This document shows positions 33,590 to 43,148 of a stretch of DNA of 64,000 bases, piece after piece. The stretch lies in contig JAJEKV010000132.1 in NCBI GenBank assembly GCA_021234155.1, positions 434,001 to 498,000 on the forward strand. The letters run 5' to 3'. The notes beneath the pieces are model-generated. The model made no database searches and was not told the DNA's origin. It saw nothing but the letters and a program-made list of their open reading frames with translations. The stretch's first letter is position 1. Every line of letters starts with the position of its first letter. Source of the stretch: Isoetes taiwanensis. Its lineage: Eukaryota; Streptophyta; Lycopodiopsida; Isoetales; Isoetaceae. The position numbers and the translations under genes are program-made.

Positions 33590-34240
33590 GAAGTGGAGCC
33601 TGCTGGCTTGAGCGCGATTGCCGGTTCTGCTCTTCCTTGTGAAGTGTAGGCCATAGATGACCGTCACAGTGGTACATTCCTCCACTGCTGAAGGTCAGCA
33701 GGCAGTCTGACGGGTTCCTTTTATTTTTTTATGACCATTAGATCCCTCCATAGATGACCCCTCCATATGTGTTCAAATTTACACATCAAACGCTAACCCC
33801 TGGCTCAGTGGGTTCTTAGCATATTCTAAGGATATCTTGGTATATGCCTGGTACATTTTGAAAACTGCTCCAAACCTGCTAGAGCCCGTAAACTGGCGGT
33901 CATCCTCGTTGCTGAAGGACGATGAAGTGGAGCCTGCTGGCTTGAGCGCGATTGCCGGTTCTGCTCTTCCTTGTGAAGTGTAGGCCATAGATGACCGTCA
34001 CAGTGGTACATTCCTCCACCGGGCCAAGGTCAACAGGTACCGACGGGTTCCCTTTTATTTTTTATGACCATTAGACCTCCATATGTGTTCAAATTTACAC
34101 ATCAAACGCTAACCCTCGCTCGTGGGTTCTTAGCATATTCTAAGGATATCTTGGTATATGCCCGGTACATTTTGAAAACGCGCCAAACTCCGCTAGAGCC
34201 CGTGAACCTGGCGGTCATCCTCGGTTCTTTGGGCTAAGCC
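33590..34240 (+). repeat. Tandem array (copy B state, about two units)
   Basis: Counterpart of 14810-15840 in copy A and of the expanded array at 46650-49980. It shows the same GGTTCC.TTTTATTTTTTATG and CATCAAACGCTAACCC phrases. Confidence 0.8.
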
Positions 34241-34992
34241 CTTCTTACCATGTAACTCGTAGCCGGAACAAAATGCTGGCCCTCTCCTCTAATGCATTAA
34301 TCTGCAAGAATTGCATTCCAGATCCCCATTAGTCCCTCAGAGCTAGAGCCGCATGCCAGAGCTGGAACAACATCCCTGAAAGCCTCATTGCACTTGTTTT
34401 TGGTCGTTGGGTTTTTTTCTGCCCCGTTAGGTTTTTCTTGCCGAAATTGATTTCCCTGCGCCGAAATGGCTTAAACTGCCGCCGCTGCTTTGTTTGTTCT
34501 CGCTTCCCGCCACGCCTTTTGTTTGCTAAATTGCTCTCTAGGAGGAGGATCACGAGCGAGGACCCAAGGAGCTCTCAAGGTGTTCAAGTTGCCGTGTAGA
34601 TTGTTTTGCAAATATTTTGATGCCATTCATGAGCATATTTTTCTTAAACAGAATTCACTAGTTGAAAACAAAGGATCAGCAGTTACAGTTGCAGTAATAT
34701 AGTTGTTGAGTAGCTAAACAGTTACAATTCACATCCGTTATAGCTATACATCTATTATTCTCTGTCGCATTTATTGTTTGAAAATTTGTCTAACTCATCT
34801 TAAAAATCACGAGATTCTTTAGATGTCTATCTTTAGATGCTTTTGAACTATGGTGAAAAGAAACATCACAGTTAGTTGCATTATCACATTAGGAAATATA
34901 CTTATTTGCCTGTAGGATTAATGTATATGGCATTTGTTTGGTGTGCATCTTTAGATGAGTCATCTAGGTTCGAACCTTAGAACCTGAGTGAA

Positions 34993-35602
34993 ATGGGTTC
35001 AGCAATCCACTCCTCTACAATGCTAATAAGGTCGACTTCTGCTGCTCTCTTTTCTAACCACCGGAGCGCTATCTTAAGAAACACATCCTTTGGACCTGCT
35101 ACTACTGGATCATTTGTTCATCCCCAAGGTATGTTCCCCACTCCCCAATGTCTTTCTGTTAATGGTAAACTGAAGAATTCCGTCGATCATTTCAAGCAAT
35201 CTCTCTTTAGTCTATTATCTTACATTTTGAAGATCTTCTTTCAGGTAAGACAGCATATCCAGAGCGTATCAGCTCGACAGTTGCAAAAGAAAGCACCACA
35301 GCCATGACTGAGGATGCCATTGTTAAAGGTATCAACGATATGATTGATGTCAACCCACCTAGAGGGACCAGAGATTTCCCACCTGAAGAAATGCAATTAT
35401 GTAATTGGCTCTTTGGTCACTTTCGCGAGGTAGTATCAATTTTTTACTCACTCCTCCTTAGTGTCCGATAATTTTTTTGCACTGGAAAGTTCTCCAGATT
35501 ATTCAATTTTATAGAGTTGGACTTCCTCGTGCTATAGTTACATTTTTTAGAAGGCTTGGTCTTAATTCCCAAGATGTTGGTATCAAGGTCTCGAACCGGA
35601 AG
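34993..35602 (+). pseudogene. Histidyl-tRNA synthetase exons, copy B (best preserved)
   Basis: Three exon-like blocks have consensus splice borders. Block 1 (34993-35128) is a Ser/Ala/Arg-rich leader with STSAALFSNHRSAILRNTSF, like an organelle transit peptide, ending CAAG/GTATGT. Block 2 (35245-35429) splices in phase and encodes AYPERISSTVAKESTTA and the HisRS N-terminal signature VNPPRGTRDFPPEEM followed by NWLFGHFREV. Block 3 (35515-35602) encodes AIVTFFRRLGLNSQDVGIKV, the conserved segment after the class II catalytic motifs, ending at a GTATGT donor. HisRS charges tRNA-His; plants have one dual-targeted organelle enzyme of this type. The exons carrying class II motifs 1 and 2 are missing between blocks 2 and 3, and no later exons follow, so this is a duplicated fragment, not an enzyme gene. 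Confidence 0.82.
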
Positions 35603-36059
35603 GTATGTAGCAGCAGGTTTTGGTCTCTCCAATGCTGTGAATGGTCTAGGATTTCATCTATTTTTAGCCATGAGCTCAGACGAACATGCACTGTCAACTT
35701 GGACGGAAAAAAGAGAACTTGAACACAACATTTTCTGCCCAAATAGACTGGGCTTTTGATCACCTAGTCATTTAAAGGAGGTGTGCCTGAAAGTAGTAGA
35801 GATGATCTAGATCACGCATAGAAAAAGTCAATATACTATTCATAGTACTAGCTTTCTTCTGGACATCACATTCATAGTAGGGCAACTGGAAGGAGCGATA
35901 AGTAAACTTCTCGCCCAAAAAGTTTAAAATGGAATCTATGGTTGATTGTTACACGAGAGGCTAAGTGAGAAGCCTGCCAGATTGAAGGTAAGAGATGGCG
36001 TGCATTATAGTGTTGTTCAATGAATGGATGAATACCATATTGCAATACTGGCAAGTATA

Positions 36060-36395
36060 TTTAAAGTTGTTTTGCGAAATGCGGCGACTATGACGTGCAA
36101 GTCTTGTAAAAGGGCTTCCATTGTAATTCACATGGCAGTATAAAGGGGATCCAATCACAAAGACTATCAAGGAGATCAACATGGCTATAGCAGGGATGCC
36201 AAAACCCCAAACCCAGCCTATGTTCTCCTGTATATACACAATCACAGTGACAACACTGCTAAGCCAAGCCCAAAATAATACCGATTGAAAAAGCTGAAAG
36301 ACTGTTTTTTCTACTTAGGATCGTTTGGATCACACTGATCTGCTCCAAAAGCAGCCACACATGGCTTGATGGCGCTTGCACCCATTGCAAGGGTC
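36060..36395 (-). pseudogene. NPF (NRT1/PTR, POT family) transporter fragment, copy B
   Basis: The minus strand encodes IVYIQENIGWVWGFGIPAIA followed by MLISLIVFVIGSPLY and GSPFTRLA. This is the well-conserved membrane-segment pair of plant NPF transporters (compare VYIQDN.GW..GFGIPA and the GSP.TR.AQV block). Upstream remnants of the GADQFD motif precede it. About 100 residues of a ~600-residue proton-coupled nitrate/peptide transporter remain, ending in frameshifted sequence. It lies on the opposite strand from the HisRS fragment, about 0.5 kb away, as in the other copies. Confidence 0.82.
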
Positions 36396-37443
36396 AAGAA
36401 CTAATTTAATACTTGCTCATAGGGCGTGCCAACAGGTTTACAAGCATGCATGTAAGCAATGTGTGGTAAGCATGCATGTAAGCAATCTGTGTTTAGTGAA
36501 ACAAAGGTAGAATGCTGCCATGCTTCAACACCAAGGCAGAAATGAAGTAATCTGAGATTTGTAACTTCAAAAAGCTTAAGGCCCTTCCAAAGTCTCAATT
36601 TGGGCAATTGGATGTGACAAGAAAAGAGAGATAGGACCAAGGTATTTGCTGGGCATCCTGCCTGCAACACTTCGCTTGAGACAATCATGGCAATTCTGCC
36701 AAAAGAATCTCACGGCACTCCAAGCACTCCTGCATTTGTGCCGCCATGGGAGTCCTGCCAGTGCCGCCATGGGAGTCCTGCCAACGTCACGATCCCCAAG
36801 CCATGCACTCTTTCGATCTGTTTAGGATGGTTTTGATACCATGATGGAATTAGTCAAGAAGGAGAGATGCAAGAACTGGAATACGTCTTTATTGAAAAAA
36901 AGTCGTATTTAATTAAAGTGGGACTCATTCCATTCCCATTTTTTTTCGGAACCCTGTTAATTTATATGAAAAAGAGCACCCCGACCTGAAAACTATCCTT
37001 AATTCGATTTTTTGTCTAGAACTCTGCATCGAAGCTTTCCTCCAGTTTTCCCTGATTAGCGAGTCGAGAACAAGAACAATGCAACTGAAACAAAGGAAAT
37101 TCATTAAAGATTGAAATCAAAGTTCTAGATTGAAACCAAAGTTTACAATGGTTGAAGATACCATGATGGTCGGGCTGATACAAATATTACATCATCTTCG
37201 CACACAGACCACCTACTGGGAACAACATACAGAGCAAGGTCTGAGGCGTTCCAAGCCACAAGAGCAACTTGAAGAGAATAGAAATCTGAACACGCTAGCC
37301 TGACATGGCTCCCGATCATGTCCTTTTCGTTTCGCGATTTGTACTGGGAAAGGCAAAATCAAGTTAGTGCAAGTGATGCTACAGACAATACAAATAAGAA
37401 AACAACCAGTTCTAAGGGCCATTTCTGAAGAATGTAGGTATGA

Positions 37444-38150
37444 GGCCTTTCTCGACTCGCGAGTCGAGAAAGGCCCCTCTGATGTAGCTTAGAGCCCAAA
37501 AAAACAAAAAAACAAGGAAAAAAAAATTCCTTCTTTTTTTAAGTAGGCAAAAAAAAAAATTTTTTGAGGGCCTTTCTCGACTCAGCGAAAGTCGAGAAAG
37601 ACCCTCAAGGCCCCACTAATGGCCTTTCTCGACTTCATGAGTCGAGAAACGTAGGCTTCGAGCAAAAAAAATTTTTTTTTTTTTTTTAACTAGGAAAAAA
37701 AAAGTTTTTTTTTCAAGAAATTTTTTAGGGCCTTTCTCGACTGTGGGTCGAGAAAAGCATCCGAGAGTAAAAACGCAGTTTTGGGGGTTGAGAAAGGAAG
37801 CTCAAAGTGAAAAAAGAGTTCGAGGTCGAGAAACGCTAATCCGAGGACCTTTTCGACTTCGCGAAGTCGAGAAAGGCAGCTCAAAGCGAAAAACGCAGGT
37901 TTTAGGGGTTAGAAGGCCTTTCTCGACTCGCGAAGTCGAGAAAGGCAACCAAAACGAAAAACGCAGGTTTTAGGGGTTAGAAGGCTTTTCGACTCGCGAG
38001 TCGAGAAAGGCGTTTCAAAGTTTAAAAACGCAGGTTTTAGGGGTCAAAGACCTTTTTCGACTCGCGAAGTCGAGAAAGGCAAACCAAAGCAAAAACACAA
38101 GTTTGAGGGTCTTTCTCAACTCATGAGTCGAGAAAGGCAGTTCTAAGGCC
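37444..38150. repeat. Cluster of about nine ~30-bp palindromes
   Basis: Each repeat centres on CTTTCTCGACT...AGTCGAGAAAG. The first (37444-37475) is a perfect 32-bp palindrome; others sit near 37568, 37620, 37730, 37847, 37916, 37983, 38048 and 38108. From about 37850 they recur every ~65 bp, separated by AAAACGCAGGTTTTAGGGGT. No coding potential. Confidence 0.92.
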
Positions 38151-39240
38151 CTTCAAAAAAAAAAATATAGGTCCGGTGGAAAACATAGTTCTAAGGCCCT
38201 TCAAAATAAAAAAAACGCAGGTCTAAGGCCCTTCAAGATGAAAAACACAAGTCTAAGGCCATTTGGAGTGAAAAACACAACAAGTCAGGAGAAGGTCGAA
38301 AATGAATAACCTTCAAACATCATATCATATTACTATACCTTTGTTCACATGTGATCAAACATACAACAAATGTGGCGAACCTACTTGCCTACTTGTCTCC
38401 CTTTTTTAATATGTCAATGTTTATCTATAGCTTTATTCAAATATAGCTTTCTAAAATGAAACAGTATATACTATGTATTTTCTAATAAGACAATATCCTA
38501 TACTATGTATTTTTCAATAAACACAATATCCTATGTATTTTCTATGAAAAAATACCCTCCCCATAAATTTCCTATGTATTTTCCAGTAATGCCTAATGCA
38601 CATGTAAATAGCAACATATGCATGCACCTATAATACACATTATAACTTAAAAATAATTTACCCTTATAACTAATAATAATGCACCATATAAATATACTTA
38701 CCCTTATAACTAATAATAATGCACCATATAAATATTATGCCCACGTGACTTATTTTCAAGACTCATTTTACTCTACTCTACGGGACTTATTTTCAAGACT
38801 CTTATACCCCGCCTTTTTTTCCCCCCAATATTTGAATTTTGAAATTTGGTACACACCTTTGTGCCGCAGATGCTTTTGTACCACCGGCAGATCTGCAACC
38901 AAGAATTCGGTCGAGAATCCATCGGAAGGAGAACGAGAGAGCTGTAAGGATTTCTTCAATATCTCACCGATTTTTCTCAACAATACTGGTAAGGATTTCG
39001 TCAATATCTCACCGATTTCAGATAGAAGCCACAGGGCATAAAATATTCAGCAAGAATGAAGGATCCGCTGAAAAGGGGACTCTGGCCGATGATTTACGTG
39101 AGTTAGCATGTGGCAATGCGCTAAAACACGGGGAGCCCTTTTTTATTCGAGTAATAACACGAAGACGAAAAATACATGGTGGCCGAAAGCGAGTCGTTCA
39201 CGGCGATCGAATTTTGTAACAAGAAGTGTCCAGGAATGAG
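38151..39240. other. Interior of TIR element, no gene recognised
   Basis: AT-rich, with duplicated phrases: ATAACTAATAATAATGCACC twice at about 38667-38735, TCTTCAATATCTCACCGATTT-like twice at about 38954-39018, and repeated CTATGTATTTTC words near 38470-38585. Confidence 0.5.
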
Positions 39241-39249
39241 CGGATATGG

Positions 39250-39259
39250 CTATATAAGC
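39250..39259 (+). promoter_or_regulatory. TATA box upstream of signal-peptide ORF
   Basis: CTATATAAGC lies 33-42 bases upstream of the ATG at 39292, a plausible core promoter with a very short leader. Confidence 0.45.
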
Positions 39260-39291
39260 ACCCCTTGCCGCTGCAGCAACTCACCGCAGCT

Positions 39292-39414
39292 ATGGCTTCT
39301 GCATTTCCCAAAGGCAAGCTTGTGCTGCTCCTCGTTTTCTTGCAAAACCTCCTTTTCTTGCAATACCTCCTTTTCTTGGCATCCCTTTGGACCATGGCGG
39401 CAGATAGGAGATAA
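39292..39414 (+). CDS. 40-residue ORF resembling a signal peptide
   Basis: The ORF starts MASAFPKGKLVLLLVFLQNL and continues with a Leu/Phe-rich core and ASLWTMAADRR before a stop. A positively charged n-region, long hydrophobic h-region and Ala-containing end are typical of a secretory signal peptide. With the TATA box just upstream it looks like the first exon of a secreted-protein gene whose mature part is missing or reached by splicing. The nearby fasciclin fragment is on the opposite strand, so it is not a simple continuation. May not be expressed. Confidence 0.35.
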   Translation: MASAFPKGKLVLLLVFLQNLLFLQYLLFLASLWTMAADRR

Positions 39415-39449
39415 GGGAGCGGCCGGAGCGTAATCGCCCGAGCTTTTGG

Positions 39450-39660
39450 GGTTCGATGGAGCTTCCCTTGCAAAGAGGTGCGTAAAATTTAAGCTAAAGA
39501 TACATTTGAGCATTCTGGTTTTTGCGGCTTCTCGCAGACAAGGATATAGAGTTCGATGGAGATTCCCCGCAAAGACCCTCAGAAAAATCGGGCAAAAGAT
39601 GCCTTTGAGCACTCGATTCTTAGAGCCTTTCACGATTCTTGGAGCCTTTCAGATTCGTGG
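39450..39660 (+). repeat. Imperfect ~100-bp duplication
   Basis: GTTCGATGGAG.TTCCC..GCAAAG ... TTTGAGCA.TC occurs at about 39452 and again at about 39549, inside the TIR element. Confidence 0.6.
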
Positions 39661-39699
39661 AGCGCGAAGAAGAACATCGCCCACCGCATAAACCGCGAG

Positions 39700-40294
39700 G
39701 GGGTTGATCGAAAGCGAGTCGATTTCACTACTGACTTTGTTCACCCCCGTTTTCGGACTCAACCCCCCTGCGCTTCGAAACATTGAGCACGTATTTGTCC
39801 GCTCCAAAGACTCTGCGATGCCACCGTCGTAAAACCGAACAGCCGGATCCTTGAGAGCTCCAATGGTGTAGTAACGTTATACGTTGTGGTATGCTGCAGC
39901 CAGAGCAATCTTCTGCGACGGAGTTAGAGCCTTCATCGCGACCGCCTCAAGCAGAAGGCTGAAGGCCGTGATCCGATGGTGCAAAAATGGTTATTGCATC
40001 CAGCGTCTTTAGTGCCTTGTCTACTCCGGTTGATTGCAGCAAAGATAACAGAGTGTTGAAATTACCAGCCTTCTGTAGCGATGCCGTTACGTTTTCCATG
40101 CTCGCCGCTGCGCCTTGCGGGGTGTTGAGACCCTCCGGAATGAGCACATGATCAACCTCCAAATAGCTTATCGTGTATGGAAACTGCGTGATATTCTTCA
40201 CCACGCTAGTGTTGAAATGCGCACCTGATACCGGAACAGAAACAGAGGTCGAGGGAGTTTGGAAACTCGACCATGGCTTCTGACATAAATACAC
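39700..40294 (-). pseudogene. Fasciclin-like arabinogalactan protein (FAS1) fragment
   Basis: The minus strand from 40294 reads the end of one FAS1 domain (ITQFPYTISYLEVDHVLIPE) and the start of a second (NFNTLLSLLQSTGVDKAL, then ITIFAPSD, the H1-like motif). After a frameshift near 39955, another frame continues MKALTPSQKIALAAAYH and, further on, GALKDPAVRFYDGGIAES and TGVNKVSSEI. These are hallmarks of plant FLA proteins, GPI-anchored cell-wall glycoproteins involved in adhesion and wall integrity. Frameshifts and the lack of a signal peptide or GPI signal in frame show it is a fragment captured by the surrounding TIR transposon. Confidence 0.8.
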
Positions 40295-40419
40295 CCAAAC
40301 GGGTCAAAGGTTTATTCTATGCCATGGGATAGGATAATGAAGATTTTGGGAGCACAGAAGGGAGGAATCCTCAATCCTGCCCATTCTCGCCTCGTGAGGC
40401 GAGAAAAAACTCACCTATT

Positions 40420-40490
40420 TAATTAATTATTTAACTAATTAATTATTTATTGTTTAATTAATTAATTAATTATATTATTTAAGTTATCTA
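40420..40490. repeat. TTAATTAA-rich simple sequence
   Basis: Tract of TTAATTAATTA-type repeats within the TIR element, adjacent to a CTCGCCTCGTGAGGCGAG palindrome at about 40387. Confidence 0.9.
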
Positions 40491-40522
40491 CTTAATCTTT
40501 TTAGTTTTTCGAATAGTTGTTT

Positions 40523-40766
40523 GCCCCTCCTCCTCTTCTCCATGCCCTGCCCCTCCCCTTTGCCCTTCCCCCTCCTCCCCTTTCCCAAGAGACCCTGCTC
40601 CTCCCCCTCCCCTTTGCCCTTCCCCCTCCTCCCCTTCCCCTCCCCTCCCCATTTGCTCGGGCCCTCCCCTTTGCCCTTTGCCTTTCCCCTTTGCTCCTTT
40701 GCCTTTCCCCTCCCTCCCTCCTGTCTCCCCTTCCTTCCTACTCTTCTTTCTCCACCACCCCCCTTC
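40523..40766 (+). repeat. ~240-bp polypyrimidine (C/T) tract
   Basis: Almost purely C and T on the plus strand (CCCCTCCCCTTTGCCC-type units). Open frames here are compositional artefacts. Such mirror-like tracts can adopt triplex or, on the G strand, quadruplex structures. Confidence 0.92.
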
Positions 40767-41099
40767 ATTTTCTCGGATTGTCGTGTGTAAATATTATTCT
40801 TATGTTATCAAGGAAAAATCTAATAATGATTCAATGGCAACTTACTTTTTTTTTGCATGAGTCCCATTTTCAGTCTGAGTCCCAAATTTCGAGATTTGTC
40901 CCACTTTAATTAAATGCGACTTAAAAGAAGATACTTAGGCATGGTTCCGAATGTCTACATCCAAATGTCTTCTAACAAACTAAGAACCATTGGGCTTATA
41001 TGAAAGGAATTTATTCCGTTTTTCTTAATCCGTAACCAACTTGGTGTCATGGAAGATCAAGTTCAAATCTGCCTAACAAACACTTTTTTTCTTTTGTAG

Positions 41100-41595
41100 C
41101 TTGTGTTCACATAATGCTGTTTGAACTATGCTCATGCAAAAGTTTAAATTCGAAACATACCCTGCCAAGTGCACCTAAATGTCAAGAGAAGCATTGAATG
41201 TACAAAAACATTCTGCAACATATAAGAATGTCTGAACTCTTCGCATTGAGAATATCTCAGAACAGAGCAATGTCAGCACCATTAATGGCCCATCTAACCA
41301 CCATGCGCATGGTTTCCTCAATCTGCTAACGTGCAACTATTTTAACCAAACTTGCACGTGCAACATATCCGTGAAAATAAACACAGCTGTCTAATGTTTC
41401 TTGCATAAAGTTCTTACGAGGTTAGGATTTCTTCCTTGAACAACGAGTCTTATGAGGTAAGGATACCAACCTGATCATTGATTCGCCATTATGAAAAATA
41501 GATAGTCAATGCTCTGGCCCTGAAGCTTCGGAGATTGTAGACTGCCAGCATGCCACATTAGATTCTCTTGCTCCTTCAAACCACAGATGCACAAT
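41100..41595. other. Copy-B-specific segment, no recognised gene
   Basis: About 0.5 kb is present in copy B between sequences that are adjacent in copy A (near 18665), with TTTGT at both junctions. Open stretches on the minus strand are not recognised. Confidence 0.5.
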
Positions 41596-41827
41596 CTTGT
41601 TGTTTGTGGTCCAAATACTTGCCATAATTGTTTCCTTATATTTTTCTGTAAAAAATCCTTCGAAGGAATTAATTCAACATTTGAACTGTCCAATTGGCTT
41701 ATTCATGACCTAGACTTGAATCAGATCTTTGCATTATGGAAATGGAAATGGATCTGAGCTCACATGTCGATGCCTGCAAATCGAAATGGTGGATGGAGCT
41801 TAAGGCATGGAACGGATGTCCAATATT

Positions 41828-42615
41828 TGAATCTATGGTTGATTGTTACACGAGAGGCTAAGCGAGAAGCCTGCCAGATTGAAGGTAAGAGATGGCATGC
41901 ATTATAGTGTTGTTCAATGAATGGATGAATACCATATTGCAATAGTGGCAAGTATATTTAAAGTTGTTTTGCGAAATGCGGCGACTATGACGTGCAAGTC
42001 TTGTAAAAGGGCTTCCATTGTAATTCACATGGCGGTATAAAGGGGATCCAATCACAAAGACTATCAAGGAGATCAACATGGCTATAGCAGGGATGCCAAA
42101 ACCCCAAACCCAGCCTATGTTCTCCTATATATACACAATCACAGTGATAGATAACAACACTGCTAAGCCAAACCCAAAATAATACCAATTGAAAAAGCTG
42201 AAAGACTGTTTTTTCTACTTAGGATCGTTTGGATCAAACTGATCTGCTCCAAAAGCAGCCACACATGGCTTGATGGCCCTTGCACCCATTGCAAGGGTCA
42301 AGGACTAATTTAATACTTGCTCATAGGGCGTGCCAGCAGGTTTACAAGTATGCATGTAAGCAACATGTGGTATATTTACTTTGTGTTTAGTGAAACAAAG
42401 GTAGAATGCTGCCATGCTTCAACACCAAGGCAGAAATGAAGTAATGTGACATCTGTAACTTCAAAAAGCTTAAGGCCCTTCCAAAGTCTCAATTTGGGCA
42501 ATTGGATGTGACAAGAAAAGAGAGATAGGACCAAGGTATTTGCTGGGCATCCTGCCTGCAACACTTCGCTTGAGACAATCATGGCAATCCTGCCAAAAGA
42601 ATCTCCAGGCACTCT
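41828..42615 (+). repeat. Composite segment, copy C part 1 (NPF region)
   Basis: Third copy of the sequence at 17531-18310 (A) and 35934-36715 (B). It starts abruptly at GAATCTATGGTTGATTG after a 63-bp unrelated stretch that follows the end of copy B. Confidence 0.88.
41955..42305 (-). pseudogene. NPF (NRT1/PTR, POT family) transporter fragment, copy C
   Basis: The clearest of the three NPF fragments. On the minus strand it begins AIKPCVAAFGADQFDPNDPK, the family signature, then FFNWYYFGFGLAVLLSITV and the ENIGWVWGFGIPA block, SPLYRHV and GSPFTRLA, then a frameshifted VIVAAFRK. An in-frame stop replaces the codon before ENIGW. These proteins are plasma-membrane or tonoplast proton symporters for nitrate, peptides and hormones. 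Only one exon's worth remains, so it is a relic. It shows that the ancestral sequence here has CAG/CTG at positions changed in copy A. Confidence 0.85.
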
Positions 42616-42639
42616 AGGCACTCCAGGCAATTGGATGAA

Positions 42640-43148
42640 TTGTTGGATTACTAAGGCTTCATAAGGCCCAGCACATTCCCATCTGGTGCTCCTATTTTGT
42701 TTGTGAAGAAAAAGGATGGTACGTTAAGACTTTGTATTGATTACCCAATGCTTAATCAGACTTTTTAAAAAACAAGTATGCATTATCCAGGGTGGACGAT
42801 TTGTTTGATCAATTGGGTCAAGTTAAGTATTTTACCAAGATTGATCTTCGAGCCAAATACCACCAAATAAGGGATTAAGGAGTCGGATGTTTATAAGACT
42901 GTCTTTCGGACACGCTATGCTCACTGCGAGTGTTGTGATGTTGTTTGGTTTAACCAATACTCCTGCGACGTTTATGTGATTAATGAACTATGTTTTTACA
43001 CCATTTCTGGATAATTTCATATTGATGTTCTTTGATGACATTGTAATTTATTTTTGAACCTTGCAGGAGCATATGAGACAGGTTTGAGGAACATGTGGAG
43101 CATGTGAGACAGGTTTTGAGTATACTGAAGGAAGAGAAATTGTATGAA
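42640..43148 (+). pseudogene. Ty3/gypsy reverse transcriptase fragment (+)
   Basis: Degenerate but clear RT blocks in shifting frames: [21 protein letters not shown]; a region equivalent to [43 protein letters not shown]; the catalytic FFDDIVIY block; and HVRQVLSILKEEKLYE. This is the palm of a gypsy pol. Multiple stops and frameshifts make it non-functional. It ends abruptly at a junction with an oppositely oriented gypsy fragment. Confidence 0.85.

Larger units (their letters stand above)
36900..40922. mobile_element. 4.02-kb TIR DNA transposon carrying a captured FAS1 fragment
   Basis: It is present in copy B but absent from the matching site in copy A (about 18490). The ends are 25-bp inverted repeats with one mismatch (36900-36924 and 40898-40922), containing TTTAATTAAAGTGGGAC. 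The flanks are A-runs, so the target duplication (probably 3-5 bp) is ambiguous. No transposase is seen. The interior has palindrome repeats, a TATA box with a signal-peptide ORF, a fasciclin pseudogene and simple-sequence tracts. This resembles a non-autonomous, gene-fragment-capturing (Pack-type) element. Confidence 0.82.
28943..41764 (+). repeat. Composite duplicated segment, copy B
   Basis: Direct copy of 5169-18830. It preserves the HisRS and ABCG frames better than copy A, lacks the HUH block (junction with short filler at about 31153-31170) and contains a 4.0 kb TIR transposon (36900-40922) plus a ~0.5 kb extra segment (about 41100-41595). Its left end interrupts a minisatellite array. 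Confidence 0.85.

Noticed and set aside
39947-40294. Intact secreted FAS1 protein gene
   Set aside because: The frame breaks in the second FAS1 domain, there is no leader in frame, and it lies wholly inside a TIR transposon.
40484-40909. 130-codon Pro/Leu/Ser-rich ORF and its Gly/Lys-rich antisense
   Set aside because: Purely a product of the polypyrimidine tract.
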